Shown here: piece after piece, positions 24,920-35,499 of the stretch
How positions within the stretch are numbered: position 1 is the stretch's first letter
Layout of the letters: the number at the start of each line of letters is the position of its first letter
Assembly: GCA_933228675.1 (NCBI GenBank)
Contig: OW121741.1
Coordinates: 135,514,085-135,578,084, forward strand
Direction of reading: 5' to 3'
DNA: 64,000 bases
DNA from: Stomorhina lunata
Lineage: Eukaryota; Arthropoda; Insecta; Diptera; Rhiniidae
Program-made: the position numbers and the translations under genes
Notes under the pieces: model-generated
Seen by the model: only the letters and a program-made list of their open reading frames with translations
Told to the model about the DNA's origin: nothing
Database searches by the model: none

Positions 24920-27900
24920 ATGCTTAAAAAAATAATTTTCTTAATTGGAATTGTCCAAGGTAAAAAGGTTATATGTTAGATAATCTAAAAAGTTTTCGCC
25001 TATTTGTGCCAGAAGATGGATTTGTGGCACGATATCCACTTCAATTGATTTTAACGTTTTCGAGGTGCAAATTTGGTTGTGAAAGATTAACCGTTCTCCG
25101 TCAGACTAATAGGATATTGCTAACAATTTGGGCATCAGCCATAAATATTTTTAAAGTGATTTTACATATCTATGCTAGGCTTCGCTGCAGATATAAAGGC
25201 CGCATTAAGCTTGTAAAGTTAGTCACATGAATTGACCGACGGCCAATAAGGTTTCAAATTGGAGCCCTATTATTGGGCGTCAAAGTATACCACCCTGCAG
25301 TAAAAGGCTTTTGGAACATGTAGCTCTTTCAATAATTGCCCAATACGTTTGATTTACTACATTATTCTAAATTATTTTTCTCTTCGACTTTTTTTAGTTT
25401 TTAACCGATTGTTCATTCGATATATATCAAAATGCCAATGTCAATGCCACTTTTCGCTGTAACTTAATAACTTAAGAATGGTCTTACCCATCCAAATCAA
25501 ATGTTTATGTTTTGTTTGGTCTATTTATCATATGAAGTTTGTTCAAAATCGGTCAAGCGGTTCTTCATTTATCATATTTTTTGTAACAAGTTTTTTTAGA
25601 GTTTTTAAAATCCATGGAAATTTTTTATATTAACACACATATTGTTTAATATAGTTTCCATATATTGTATAAACTCTATAAATTATCTTCATCTATATAT
25701 AAAAAAATTGATCATGTTATTATCTTTAGCAAAGTTGTTGCGCAAAAGCCGACGAACATTGATATGACCAAGTTCCGACAGGTGGCGCCACTGAAAATTA
25801 ATTAAAGTTAATTAAATCTTAATCTGTGCATTTGATCATGCTATGATCTTTAGCAAAGTTTTTGCGCATGGGCGCTTCTAAGCTGGTTTGACCAATTCCC
25901 AACAGGTGGCGCCACAGAAAATTACTCAAAATGAATTAAAAGTTAAACTCTGCATTTGATTTATTTAGTTTTTAGCCGATTGCGCATTCGATATTATACC
26001 GATAATTTATATATATATATATAACAATCAATGCCACTTTTCGTTGTAACTTTATAACTTAAGAATGGTCTTACCTATCCAAACCAAATGTTTAGGCTTT
26101 GTTTGGACTATTTAGAAAAAAGGTTATGTGAAGTTTGTTCAAAATCGGTCAAGCGGTTCTTCATTTATCATATTTTTTGTAACAAGTTTTTTAGAGTTTT
26201 CAAAATCCATGGAAATTTTTTATATTTACATACATATTGTATAAAATGGTTACCATATATTGCATAAACTCTATAAATTATCTTCTATATATAAAAAAAA
26301 TTTGATCATGTTATGATCTTTAGCAAAGTTGTTGTGCATGAGCCGATGAAGATTGATGTGACCAAGTTACGACAGGTGGCGCCACTGAAAATTTATTAAA
26401 GTTAATTAAATCGTAAATGGTGCTTTTGATCATGCATGAGCCGATGCCCTATGCTCCACTGGGAGTCAAGAATAACAGAAGAAGAAGAAGAGCCGAAGAG
26501 GGTTTCTAAGTTGGTATGATCAGTTCCCGACAGGTGGCGCCAAATAAAATTACTCAAAATGAATTAAAAATAAACCCTACATTTGATCATACTATTATCT
26601 TTTGCTCTTGAGCCTACAAAGTTTTTTAAGTTGGTTCGACTAATTTTTGCCAGATGGCACCAAATCTAAATTAATGGAGTCAAAATTAATTGAGTCGTAA
26701 ATTGTGCATTTGATCATGCTATGATCTTTAGCAAAGTTATTGCGCATGACTGGATGGAGGTTTCTAATGTCATTCCTTCAAATTAATTTTAGTAGCCGCC
26801 GGAGTAGCGCGCGCATGGTACAGCTAGTTTTAAAATTGTTTTCAAAAATCTTGAACGGCTTTGTGTTGAGAAATTTTTAAAGTGAAATATATTTCGCTGA
26901 TCGAAGAAATTGAATGTTTTTCTCAATAAGATGCTATCACTTTTCTCATTTTGCTAAAAAGTTTTTTTTATTAAGAGTTTATTTTTTATTAGATATTCGT
27001 ATAGAAAAAGGTTCTAAAATAATTTTAAACTAAATTTTAAGTCAGTAAAGCATTCACCCTCAGCATTGACCGAAATTTGTCTAATTTTTATAAGAATTTT
27101 GGTGTTTTCGAAAATATTACACAAAAATCAAGCTGCCTTCGCTACTTTCTGAAACGCAGTTATATAGTACCAGATATTCTCTTTAGATTACAAAAAACAA
27201 TAGTAGCGCGAGCTCATAAGCGAATCCAGAAGATAGAATTTTATAAATAAAATGCCAAACTTGTTTTTGCGCCACAAAATAACTACGATTTAACTAATTT
27301 TGAGTAATTTCCATTGGCGCTACCGGTAATTGGTCATACCCACTTTGAAACCTTTGTTACCTCATAGCAACAAATTTTCAAAAGATCATAACATGATCAA
27401 ATGCTCAGTTTACGATTGAATTAATTTTGTGTAATTTTCAGTGGCGCCATCTGTGGGAAGTTGGTCATACTAATTTATAAACTTTGGTTGGCTTATGAGT
27501 AAAAGCTTTGCTAAAGTTGATAGCATGATCAAATGCAGAGTTTACGTTTTAATTAACTTTAAGCAATTTTCAGTGGCGCCACCTGTCGGAACTTCGTTAG
27601 ACCAACTAAGTAATGTTCGTCGGCTTATGCGCAACAACAATTTTAAAGATCATAACATGATCAAATAAAATTATTCATTTTTATATACATATAAAGATTA
27701 TTATAAGAGAATCACAAATCATTTACCGACGAAATAATTCAACTTTTTTTTCTAGTTTTAAGTCTTAAATGTCACGATTGTGACAATTTGGATACAGCAA
27801 GCTGCCTCCATGTTGCAGGACCGGAGAGCAAATTTTTAAAGTCATGTGGTGAAGGTAAAACCCAATGTGCGGTCTTAAAGGAAAAAAGTTCTTCTTTAGA

Positions 27901-28287
27901 CGAAGATATTGTTATACGAAAATGTGTTAAAGACAATTTTGTTTGTGACTCGATACACATTTGTAAGGTCTGTAATCTGGATGGTTGTAATTCGGGAATA
28001 CCGGTTAAGAAACCCGTCACTACTGCCACCTCCGAAACTGTGGATCTGGTAATGGCGAATATAAATATGATTATTATAGGCGGTCTTGTATTAGTAGTAC
28101 TGATCATATGGATTGCCATACGAGTCTGCTGCAAAAAGAGAGATGACGCCTATGAAGAAGAAGAGTACGAATCGGAAGAGTATTATGAGAATGAGGTATG
28201 ATGACTTGAATATCATTTTTAGATTTATATACATACTCATGTATATCAAAACTTATATTTTTACAGACCAATGTTGATGCGGATTAA
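24920..28287 (+). CDS. Ly6-family type I membrane protein with acidic cytoplasmic tail (three exons)
   Basis: Exons 24920-24959, 27756-28195 and 28267-28287 give 166 residues. Intron 1 is ~2.8 kb and full of repeats; intron 2 is 71 bp. Residues 1-17 (MLKKIIFLIGIVQG..) are a signal peptide, which fixes the distant first exon. The Ly6 part starts LKCHDCDN and closes with ICKVCNLDGCN (~residues 18-92), with cysteines also at SCLH, KSCGE, TQCAV, RKCVK and FVCDS. A strong membrane segment (~117-138, IIIGGLVLVVLIIWIAI) is followed by CCKKR and a highly acidic, tyrosine-containing tail (EEEEYESEEYYENE). Most fly Ly6 proteins are GPI-anchored, so the tail is unusual. If intron 2 is retained, the protein ends one residue after exon 2. 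The family role is cell-surface; the ligand is unknown. Confidence 0.85.
25389..26830 (+). mobile_element. Helitron-like (HINE/DINE-1-style) elements in Ly6 intron 1
   Basis: Two tandem modules begin near 25389 and 25964 with TTTAG(T)TTTT..CCGATTG, followed by AATGCCACTTTTCG and a GTTCAAAATCGGTCAAGCGG block. Each leads into ~130-bp monomers carrying ACAGGTGGCGCCA. The final end reads GCGCGCATGGTACAGCTAGT, like the CTAG-ended 3' termini of insect Helentron/DINE-1 elements. No Rep/helicase coding is present. A sister copy lies at 48840-49610. The Helitron link is an inference from architecture and the 3' end. Confidence 0.6.
27280..27670 (+). repeat. ~130-bp repeat, three monomers, in Ly6 intron 1
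   Basis: Same family as 22886-23385 and the same orientation, with GTGGCGCCA(C/T)CTGT blocks and ATGATCAAATGC markers. It lies within 90 bp of the acceptor of the main Ly6 exon, opposite in orientation to the monomers at 25700-26760 in the same intron. Confidence 0.75.
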
Positions 28288-28384
28288 TTTATTTTAAATA
28301 ATTGCAATTAATTGCAATTATTGGATATTTAATTAACACCACAAAATATACTATAAGGTATAATATTATTAATTGAACGTAATC

Positions 28385-28390
28385 AATAAA
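28385..28390 (+). other. Polyadenylation signal of third Ly6 gene
   Basis: AATAAA 97 nt after the stop codon, the first canonical hexamer downstream. Confidence 0.5.
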
Positions 28391-29040
28391 ACACTTGCAT
28401 TTATTTTACCTACACCAAACACTTGAGCAGGGTAGGGTACTTTGGGTTTCTGTCTATGTGCGAAGTCAAGGCAAAGAAGTATGATACTAACCTGTAAGTA
28501 TAACGACTCAGAATCACGCTTTGGATAACAAATTTTCAAGGGACGTAATTTTGCTATGAAAAGATAAAAATCAAAATTTTTACCTGTAGCCCTGGGAAAG
28601 AAAGGGTTAAGCCCAAATCATTGAGAGGAGTATATAAAATTTGGCAAAGCCCAATATGAATTCTCACTTGTTGTCTGCACATTTTGCCTATTTTAATGTT
28701 AAAGTTCAGTTTATTAAAATTTTTCCACTCTACATAACTAGCCAATAGTAAGTTCACTTTCACTTAAATTCCTTTGTAAAAGTATTACAAACAATTTCTC
28801 TTTTTCAATTTTTAACCCTTGTGCATTTCGTGCTTTCAGAAAAAGTTGCTGACTAAACCAAAAGTCAAACGCATACAAAAATTTCCTTCAAAGAAAATGA
28901 ATTATTTGTAAAAAAGAAAAAAAAACGAAAATAAATTTCTGATTTCCCTTTTTACGAAATAAGAAAAAAATGTCTTTATAAATTAAAGTATTACTTTCAC
29001 TTTCATTTAAAAGTTTAAATGTAGAGTTTATTCCTTTAAT
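28391..29040. other. Gene-free spacer downstream of Ly6 cluster
   Basis: No exon or repeat family is recognised. A short minus frame (28554-28763) has no supported product. Confidence 0.4.
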
Positions 29041-29400
29041 AAAAATTTTATCAAAAATTTTTCTATAGAAAATTTTTTGTTCAACAAAAATTTTTCTATA
29101 GAAAATTTTTTGTTCAACAAAAATTTTTCTATAGAAAATTTTTTGTTCAACAAAAATTTTTCTATAGAAAATTTTTTGTTCAACAAAAATTTTTCTATAG
29201 AAAATTTTTTGTTCAACAAAAATTTTTCTATAGAAAATTTTTTGTTCAACAAAAATTTTTCTATAGAAAATTTTTTGTTCAACAAAAATTTTTCTATAGA
29301 ACATTTTTTGTTCAACAAAAATTTTTCTATAGAAAAATTTTTGTTGAACAAAAAATTTCCTATAGAAAAATTTTTGTTGAACAAAAAATTTATTGTTTAA
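29041..29400. repeat. 33-bp tandem array, about nine near-perfect copies
   Basis: The monomer is A5-T5-CTATAG-A4-T6-GTTCAAC, 33 bp. Copies at 29080-29290 look identical. The last two copies are in inverted sense (TTGTTGAACAAAAAA). Because 33 is a multiple of three, both strands stay open and appear to encode repeats such as NKNFSIENFLF; these are not genes. Confidence 0.9.
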
Positions 29401-29992
29401 CAAAAAGTTTTCTGAAAACTATTAAAATATAAATTAACTTTGTGTTGTAATTCAAAAAATATACATATTATTTATAGAAAAATATTAGATAAAAAATTTG
29501 TTTAGCGAAAAATATTGTACAGAAAATTTTTTATATTTTTATAGTAAAAAAAATTTCAATAGAAAAAATTTCAAAGTAAAATTTTTCTGTTTTTAGCAAA
29601 AGTTTTCCATAGGGAAAATGCTAAACGATCCAAACTAATACTCCAAGAGGGCCACCTGGCATGCGCCATCTATGTGTCAGGCTTTACACACTTTGACATT
29701 AAATAAACTTTTATTGAAAACAAAATCTGATTTCTTTAAATAAATTGCTTAAGGTCGAAGAAAATTTTATCTCAATAATTTTTTTCTTAATATTTTTAGT
29801 TTTTTTTTTTTAATTGTTTTATTTATTGTACATTATAAATTGTTATGTATTTGTTTTTTATTATATACAAGATTTTTCTTAATATTAAAAGTTATTTGTG
29901 TTTTTTATGTTTTCTTAAGTGACTGGATGTAAAAGCTGATGTGTTAAGAATTTATCAAAAAAGAAATTTTATTTTGTAAAAATAAATCTCTT
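29401..29992. other. Gene-free AT-rich DNA
   Basis: Decayed remains of the preceding repeat to ~29610, then AT-rich sequence with no feature I can support. Confidence 0.4.
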
Positions 29993-30303
29993 GCCAAATC
30001 GCAGGATTCGATATCGTTCAAAAACTAAGACTTTTAAGCAAATATTGTTTAACATACCTTAAGGATTTTCAAGATAATTTATTTTGCAAAAAGTTTAATA
30101 AAACTTGATATCTAAAAATATCCGTTTGTTTGTTAAAACATGTACTAGTTTAAAGGACATTATTTTACTACCAGGAAACTTTTGATAAATAAGTTACAAT
30201 GTAGTAAGTCTTATTTTATTTAGATTATCCTAAAAGTATGCTACTCAAATGTTTCTGAAATATCTTACATTTCGATTGATATCGAATACGGAGAATTTGC
30301 CCC
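29993..30303 (-). mobile_element. MITE family A copy (reverse orientation)
   Basis: Left GCCAAATCGCAGGATTCG plus ATATCG; right GATTGATATCGAATACG plus GAGAATTTGCCCC. Interior blocks (AAGCAAATATTGTTTAACAT, AAAGTATGCTAC) match the 21319 copy in reverse complement. Confidence 0.75.
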
Positions 30304-30710
30304 TACCCCCTTTTTTTCGTTTTTTTAATGGAAATAAATAAAACATTTCTTGTGTTTTATAATTCAGAGAAAAAGTATTAAGGTTTTTTTATTTATCGTT
30401 AAGCATTTTAAGTGATTTAATCAAATGTAAAAAAATTTATTTTTGTTTTATTTTTATCTATGAAATTATAAGGAAAATTATGTGAAATGTGTCTATTGTT
30501 ATTTACAGTTAAAAAAAAATGAAAAAAATATTTCTATGAGCAAAAACGATAAATCGTATTTATTTACAATTTTAAAAGTAAAATAAATATAAATAAAATT
30601 CTAAGAAAACTATTGGAAATGTTGTGAAATTTTAAAATTGAGCTATTTAAAATGTATCGAGAGCCTACATTCAATACCCACTAAGAACCAAATAGAATGT
30701 TTTTAAGTAA

Positions 30711-31002
30711 AGGCATTCGCATTCGATATCGATCAAAAACTAAGACTTAAGCAAATATTGTTTAACTTACCTTAGGGGTTTTCAAAATAATTTATTTCGT
30801 GAAAGGTCTAATACAATTTGGTATCTAAATGTATTCTTTTGTTTGTCAAAACATTTAGTTTAAATCCGTTTACTAGCAGGAAAGTTACGATGTAGCGAAC
30901 ATGATATATTTATATATTATTTAGATTATCCTAAAAGTATGCTACACAAATGTTTCTGAAATATATTACACTGCGATCGATACCGAAGGCGATGGTTTGG
31001 CC
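30711..31002 (-). mobile_element. MITE family A copy (reverse orientation)
   Basis: Left GGCATTCGCATTCGATATCG; right GATCGATACCGAAGGCG followed by ATGGTTTGGCCCC. Same interior as the copy at 29993, ~400 bp away. The left end has lost the GGGGCCAAATC block. Confidence 0.72.
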
Positions 31003-31232
31003 CCTGTTTTAGATTTTATTATATTTTTTTTGTATACATAAATCATAATTGGTTAAAATTTCGCAATAACAAAAAATACTCCCATTTTGCTCAATACAAA
31101 TGGTTCTGTGGCATATCAAACGTTTTTTAGAATTTTTTACATCATTCGAAAATTAAGAGGTTTGCATAAGAAATAACTTTAATTTTTCTAGGACTCTCTA
31201 TCTATCAGATATGTCTTTAAGAAATCAGTTGC

Positions 31233-31435
31233 CAAAACACCGAATTCGATATCGATTAAAGACTCAGATTTTAAGCAAATATTGTTTAACATACCTTAGG
31301 GATTTTTTAAATAATTTATTTTGCAAAGAGTTTAATAAAAGTTGATATCTAAAGATATCCATTTGTTTGTGAATACATATAGTTTGAATTTGTTTACTTT
31401 CACGGAATAATGTAGTGTGAACTTTATATGTTATA
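31233..31435 (-). mobile_element. MITE family A copy, truncated
   Basis: Starts TTGCCAAAACACCGAATTCG and keeps AAGCAAATATTGTTTAACAT and TTTTGCAAAGAGTTTAATAA, but breaks off after ~200 bp before the right terminus. It is the third copy within 1.5 kb. Confidence 0.65.
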
Positions 31436-31619
31436 TAGTCACCTGAAATTCAAAAGGGCGGAACTAACATTAGACCACGAGTCAGAGCAAAGAGAACAGA
31501 CCCAAAAAAAATTGTCGGCAGAGCTGTGGTTTTTTATGATTTTAACTAAAATAGATTTTTTTCAATGTGAAGTTCTAACGTTATAAAAAGAAACACGTTT
31601 CGACTCCATTTTTTTTTAA

Positions 31620-34266
31620 TAATTATATCAAAAAAATTTTCAATAAAAAATTCTTTTATCAAAAATTTTTCTAAGAAAATTTTTTTTTGAAAATTTTTCT
31701 CTAGAAAATTTTTTTTTTATCAAAATATTCTTTATAGAAAATTTTGTTATCAAAACATTTTTTATAGAAAGAGATGGCTTAACCAACCATCGAAACGCGT
31801 CGAGGAATTTGGTTTCTCCGCAAACATTTTTTGGCTTTTTATCAATAAATTGATCTGTTACATTAATAAATAAATGTAACAGGTTTGGGATCAAATGCAA
31901 ATACACTTCTTTTTGAATAATATTTACATCCCGACACTAATTTGTTATTTTTTGAGAAAATCTTTTTATTAAAAATTTTTCGATAAAAAATTTTTTTATC
32001 ACAAATTTTACAAAAAAAAAAAATATTAAAAATTTTCCTATAGAAAATTTTTTTATAGAAATTTTTTTTTTCAGAAATGTTTCTATAGAAAATGTTTTTA
32101 TAAAAAATTTTCTATAAAAAATTTCTTTATCAAAAATTTTTCTATATCAAAAATTTTTCTATAGAAAATTTTTTATTCAAAAATTTTTCTATAGAAAATT
32201 TTATATCAAAAATTTTTCTACATAAAATTTTTTCACCAAACATTTTTCTATAGAAAATTTTTTTATCAAAAATTTCTCTAAAGAATTTTTTTTACCAAGA
32301 ATTTTTCTATAGAAAATTTTTTTATCAAAAACTTTTCTATAGAAAATTTTTTTATCAAAAACTTTTCTATAGAGAATGTTTTTATCAAAAACTTTTCTAT
32401 AGAAAATGTTTTTAACAAAAATTTTTCTACAGAAAATTTTTTTATCAAAAATTTTTCTATAGAAAATTTTTTTATCAAAAATTTTTCTATAGAAAATTTT
32501 TTTATCAAAAATTTTTCTATAGAAAATATTTTTATCAAAAATTTTTCTATAGAAAATATTTTTATCAAAAATTTTTCTATAGAAAATTTTTTTATCAAAA
32601 ATTTTTCTATAGAAAATTTTTTTATCAAAAATTTATCTATAGAAAATTTTTTTATCAAAAATTTTTATATAGAAAATTTTTTTATCAAAAATTTTTATAT
32701 AGAAAATTTTTTATCAAAAATTTTTCTATAGAAAATTTTTTTATCAAAAATTTTTCTATAGAAAATTTTTTTATCAAAAATTTTTCTATAGAAAATTTTT
32801 TTATCAAAAATTTCTCTATAAAAAATTTTTTTATCAAAAATTTCTCTATAGAAAATTTTTTTATCAAAAATTTTTCTATAGAAAATTTTTTTATAAAAAA
32901 TTTTTCTATAGAAAATTTTTTTATCAAAAATTTTTCTATAGAAAATTTTTTTATCAAAAATTGTTCTATAGAAAATTTTTTTATAAAAAATTTTTCTATA
33001 GAAAATTTTTATATAGAAAATTTTTTTATCAAAAATTTTTCTATAGAAAATTTTTTTATCAAAAATTTTTCTATAGAAAATTTTTTTATCAAAAATTTTT
33101 CTATAGAAAATTTTTTTATCAAAAATTTTTATATAGAAAATTTTTCTACACAAAATGTTTTTATAACAAATTTTTCTTTCAAAAATTTTTGTATAGAAAA
33201 TTTTTTAATCTAAAATTTTTCTAAAGAAAATTTTGTAGCAAAAATTTTTGAAATTTTTTTTAACAAAAATTTCTCTATAGAATATTTTTTTTACCAAAAA
33301 TTTTTCTATAGAAAATTTTCTTACAAAAATTTTTCTATAGAAAATTTTTAATCAAAAATTTTTCTATAGAAAATTTTGTATCAAAAATTTTTGATCAAAA
33401 ATATCTCTATAGAAAATCTTTCTATCAAAAATTTTTCTGTAGAAAATTTTTTTTTATCAAAAATTGTTCTATAGAAAAGTTTTTATCAAAATTTTTGCTA
33501 TAAAAAATTTTTTATCAAAAATTGTTCTATAGAAACTTTTTATATCAAAAATGTTTCTATAAAAAATTTTTTTTATTGAAATTTTTTTAGCAAAAATTTT
33601 TCTATAGAAAATTTTGTATCCAAAATTTTTCTATAAAAAATTTTTTCATCTAACATTTTTCTATAGAAATTTTTTTTATTAAAAATTTCTCTTTAGAATA
33701 TTTTTTTACCAAAAATTTTTCTTACAAAAATTTTTCTATAGAAAAGTTTTTTTATCAAAAATTTGTCTATAGAAAATTTTATTATCAAAAATTTTTCTAT
33801 AGAAATTTTTTTTTAACAAAAATTTTTGTATAGAAAATTTTTTTATCAAAAATTTTTCTATAGAAAATTTTTTTATCAAAAATTTTTGTATAGAAAATTT
33901 TTTTTATTAAAAATTTTTCTATAGAAATTTTTTTTATCAAAAACTTTCTTTATAAAAAATGTTTTTATCAAAAACTTTTCTACAGACAATTTTGTTATCA
34001 AAAATTTTTTTATCAAAAATTTTTCTATAGAAATTTTTTTAATAGAAAATTTTTCTATAGAAAATTTTCTTACAAAACATTTTTATCTAAAATTTTTTTA
34101 ACAAAACTTTTCCTATAGAAAATTTTTTTATCGAAAATTTTTTTACAGAAAATCTTTTTTCCAAAAATTTTTCTATAGACAATTTTTTTATCAAAAAATT
34201 TTCTATAGACAATTTTTTTTATCAAAATTTTTCTAAAGAAAATTTGTTAAACAAATATTTTTTTAT
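31620..34266. repeat. 30-bp tandem array (A5-T5-CTATAG-A4-T7-ATC)
   Basis: A monomer of 30 bp, about 80 copies. It is very regular at 32430-33130 and degenerate toward both ends. The array at 60512-62290 carries the exact reverse complement of this unit. Frames such as KKFSIEKFLI repeats arise because 30 is a multiple of three. A ~150-bp non-repeat island interrupts it at about 31765-31915. Confidence 0.88.
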
Positions 34267-34267
34267 A

Positions 34268-34630
34268 CAAAAATATACAGGCATGTCACGAATTCCGTTC
34301 GGAATTGAAACCATTCCGTAGTTGAATTCCGATCGAAATGGTTTTAGGTTCTATAGATTCCGAAAAATTTGAAATGTCCAAAATCAGTACAAAATAAGAT
34401 TTTTTTTAATTGAAATTTTCAACTCTATCTTTGTTTTAACAAAAAACACTGATTAATTGAGGAAATTGTTCAAATATTGAATAAACAACCAAAAACATAT
34501 GAATTCAATTCCACTTTGAAAATAGAAAGTGGTTTCATTCCGAAAAATTTTTTCGTTTTACTTTTTCAATAGAAGCAAAGTGCGGAATTCATTCCACTTC
34601 CGAACGGAATTGAGTTCTGTGACATGGCTG
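34268..34630. mobile_element. MITE with CAGGCATGTCAC..GTGACATGGCTG ends
   Basis: Left CAGGCATGTCACGAATTCCG then TTCGGAA; right TTCCGAACGGAATTGAG then TTCTGTGACATGGCTG. These are inverted repeats of ~30 bp with two small mismatched spots. The interior is AT-rich with a GGAATT/AATTCC theme and non-coding. The frame starting at 34529 runs out of this element and is not a gene. The superfamily is unassigned. Confidence 0.7.
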
Positions 34631-34837
34631 ATAATCCTTTTTTTTTTGATTTTAATACTCATTTTCACAAGTTTTATTATTGGTCGTGGTATTTATGAAA
34701 ATTATAAAAATTCTTCGACTTCTGGTGGTATGGGCTGCGTACTCCTGGTCATGGTCAATCAAGAAATCAATTGTAATTTTTATGTTAGTTACGCGCTCTT
34801 GCATTTCAGGTGATGTTATGTTATTTAATATTTAGAT

Positions 34838-34915
34838 TATCCTAAAAGTATGCTATACAAATGTTTCTCAAATATATAACATTTCAATCAATATCGAATG
34901 CAACGATTTAGCCTA
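34838..34915 (-). mobile_element. MITE family A, right-end fragment
   Basis: AGATTATCCTAAAAGTATGC, ACAAATGTTTCTCAAATAT and AATCAATATCGAATGCAACG followed by ATTTAGCC match the terminal part of the family. The rest is missing. Confidence 0.65.
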
Positions 34916-34959
34916 AAAAAACCTAAGTTTTTGGAAAATTGTTTCTTATTTGATTTTAA

Positions 34960-35020
34960 TGGCGAAGGGTATTAAATAATCGGTCTCGACCGATAATGGC
35001 TCTTTCTTATTTGTTTTAAT
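34960..35020 (-). mobile_element. Terminal remnant of the 0.8-kb dispersed element
   Basis: GGCGAAGGGTATTAAATAAT then CGGTCTCGACCGATAATGGC then TTTCTTATTTGTTTT aligns by eye with the end of the copy at 59718-60511 (GGTCGGCTTGACCGACTATA..TTCTTACTTGTTTTT). Confidence 0.6.
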
Positions 35021-35164
35021 TTTATTAAGTTTTTATTTCTATTTATATAAATAAATAATTTCATAGAAAAAGATCCGTCTTTTATTTGTACAATAAATTA
35101 CTAGTTTAAATTCTTAAAACTTAAAAACTTATTTTATAATTAAAATATAACAAACTTAATACTA

Positions 35165-35499
35165 TCATGAGCTAAACCTTAAAGTCGATAATGATGACGA
35201 TGATGATGTTGATGATGATTCTGCTAAAAATAAAGTCGATGTTGGGGTTTTATGTTTTTCTTCATAATGAAGTTGAAGCTGAAGCTGTTGATGATGATGA
35301 TGATGACTATGATGATGATATTTTTGCTGGTAATAATTTTGAAATTGCCACAATTGTAAATAATTGTTAAGTAATAAACTGAATATAAATGTTAAAATTA
35401 TTAATTTTGCTGTTGAATTAACATATTGATATAGTTTAAACTTTTGTTGGTTTATTAAAGCAGCAGCAGAGCTCTTTTGCATGGCAGCAGGATTTTCAT
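35165..35499 (-). CDS. dpr: Dpr last exon: DENPAAMQKS motif, hydrophobic segment, His/Gln tail
   Basis: After TTAATTAG the frame reads (G)AT GAA AAT.., encoding DENPAAMQKSSAAALI, then a hydrophobic stretch (KLIILTFIFSLLLNNYL) and about 60 residues of low complexity (YYQQKYHHHSHHHHHQQLQ.., SSSTSSSSS) to a TGA stop at 35165-35167. Dpr C-termini are membrane anchors, GPI or transmembrane. The long polar tail after the hydrophobic run fits a transmembrane form better, but this is inference. The ~3.9-kb intron before it is AT-rich repeat. Confidence 0.85.

Noticed and set aside
28888..29403. Long repetitive open frames on both strands (107-171 codons)
   Set aside because: The 33-bp monomer is a multiple of three and free of stops, so frames persist by composition. 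There is no complexity or domain typical of protein.
32278..33224. Lys/Ile/Phe-rich repeat proteins (KKFSIEKFLI type), also at 60515-62338
   Set aside because: They are direct translations of the 30-bp satellite in several frames and on both strands, with no independent coding evidence.
34529..34813. 94-codon plus frame
   Set aside because: It begins inside the terminal half of a MITE and runs into AT-rich DNA; the hydrophobic stretch comes from T-rich sequence.
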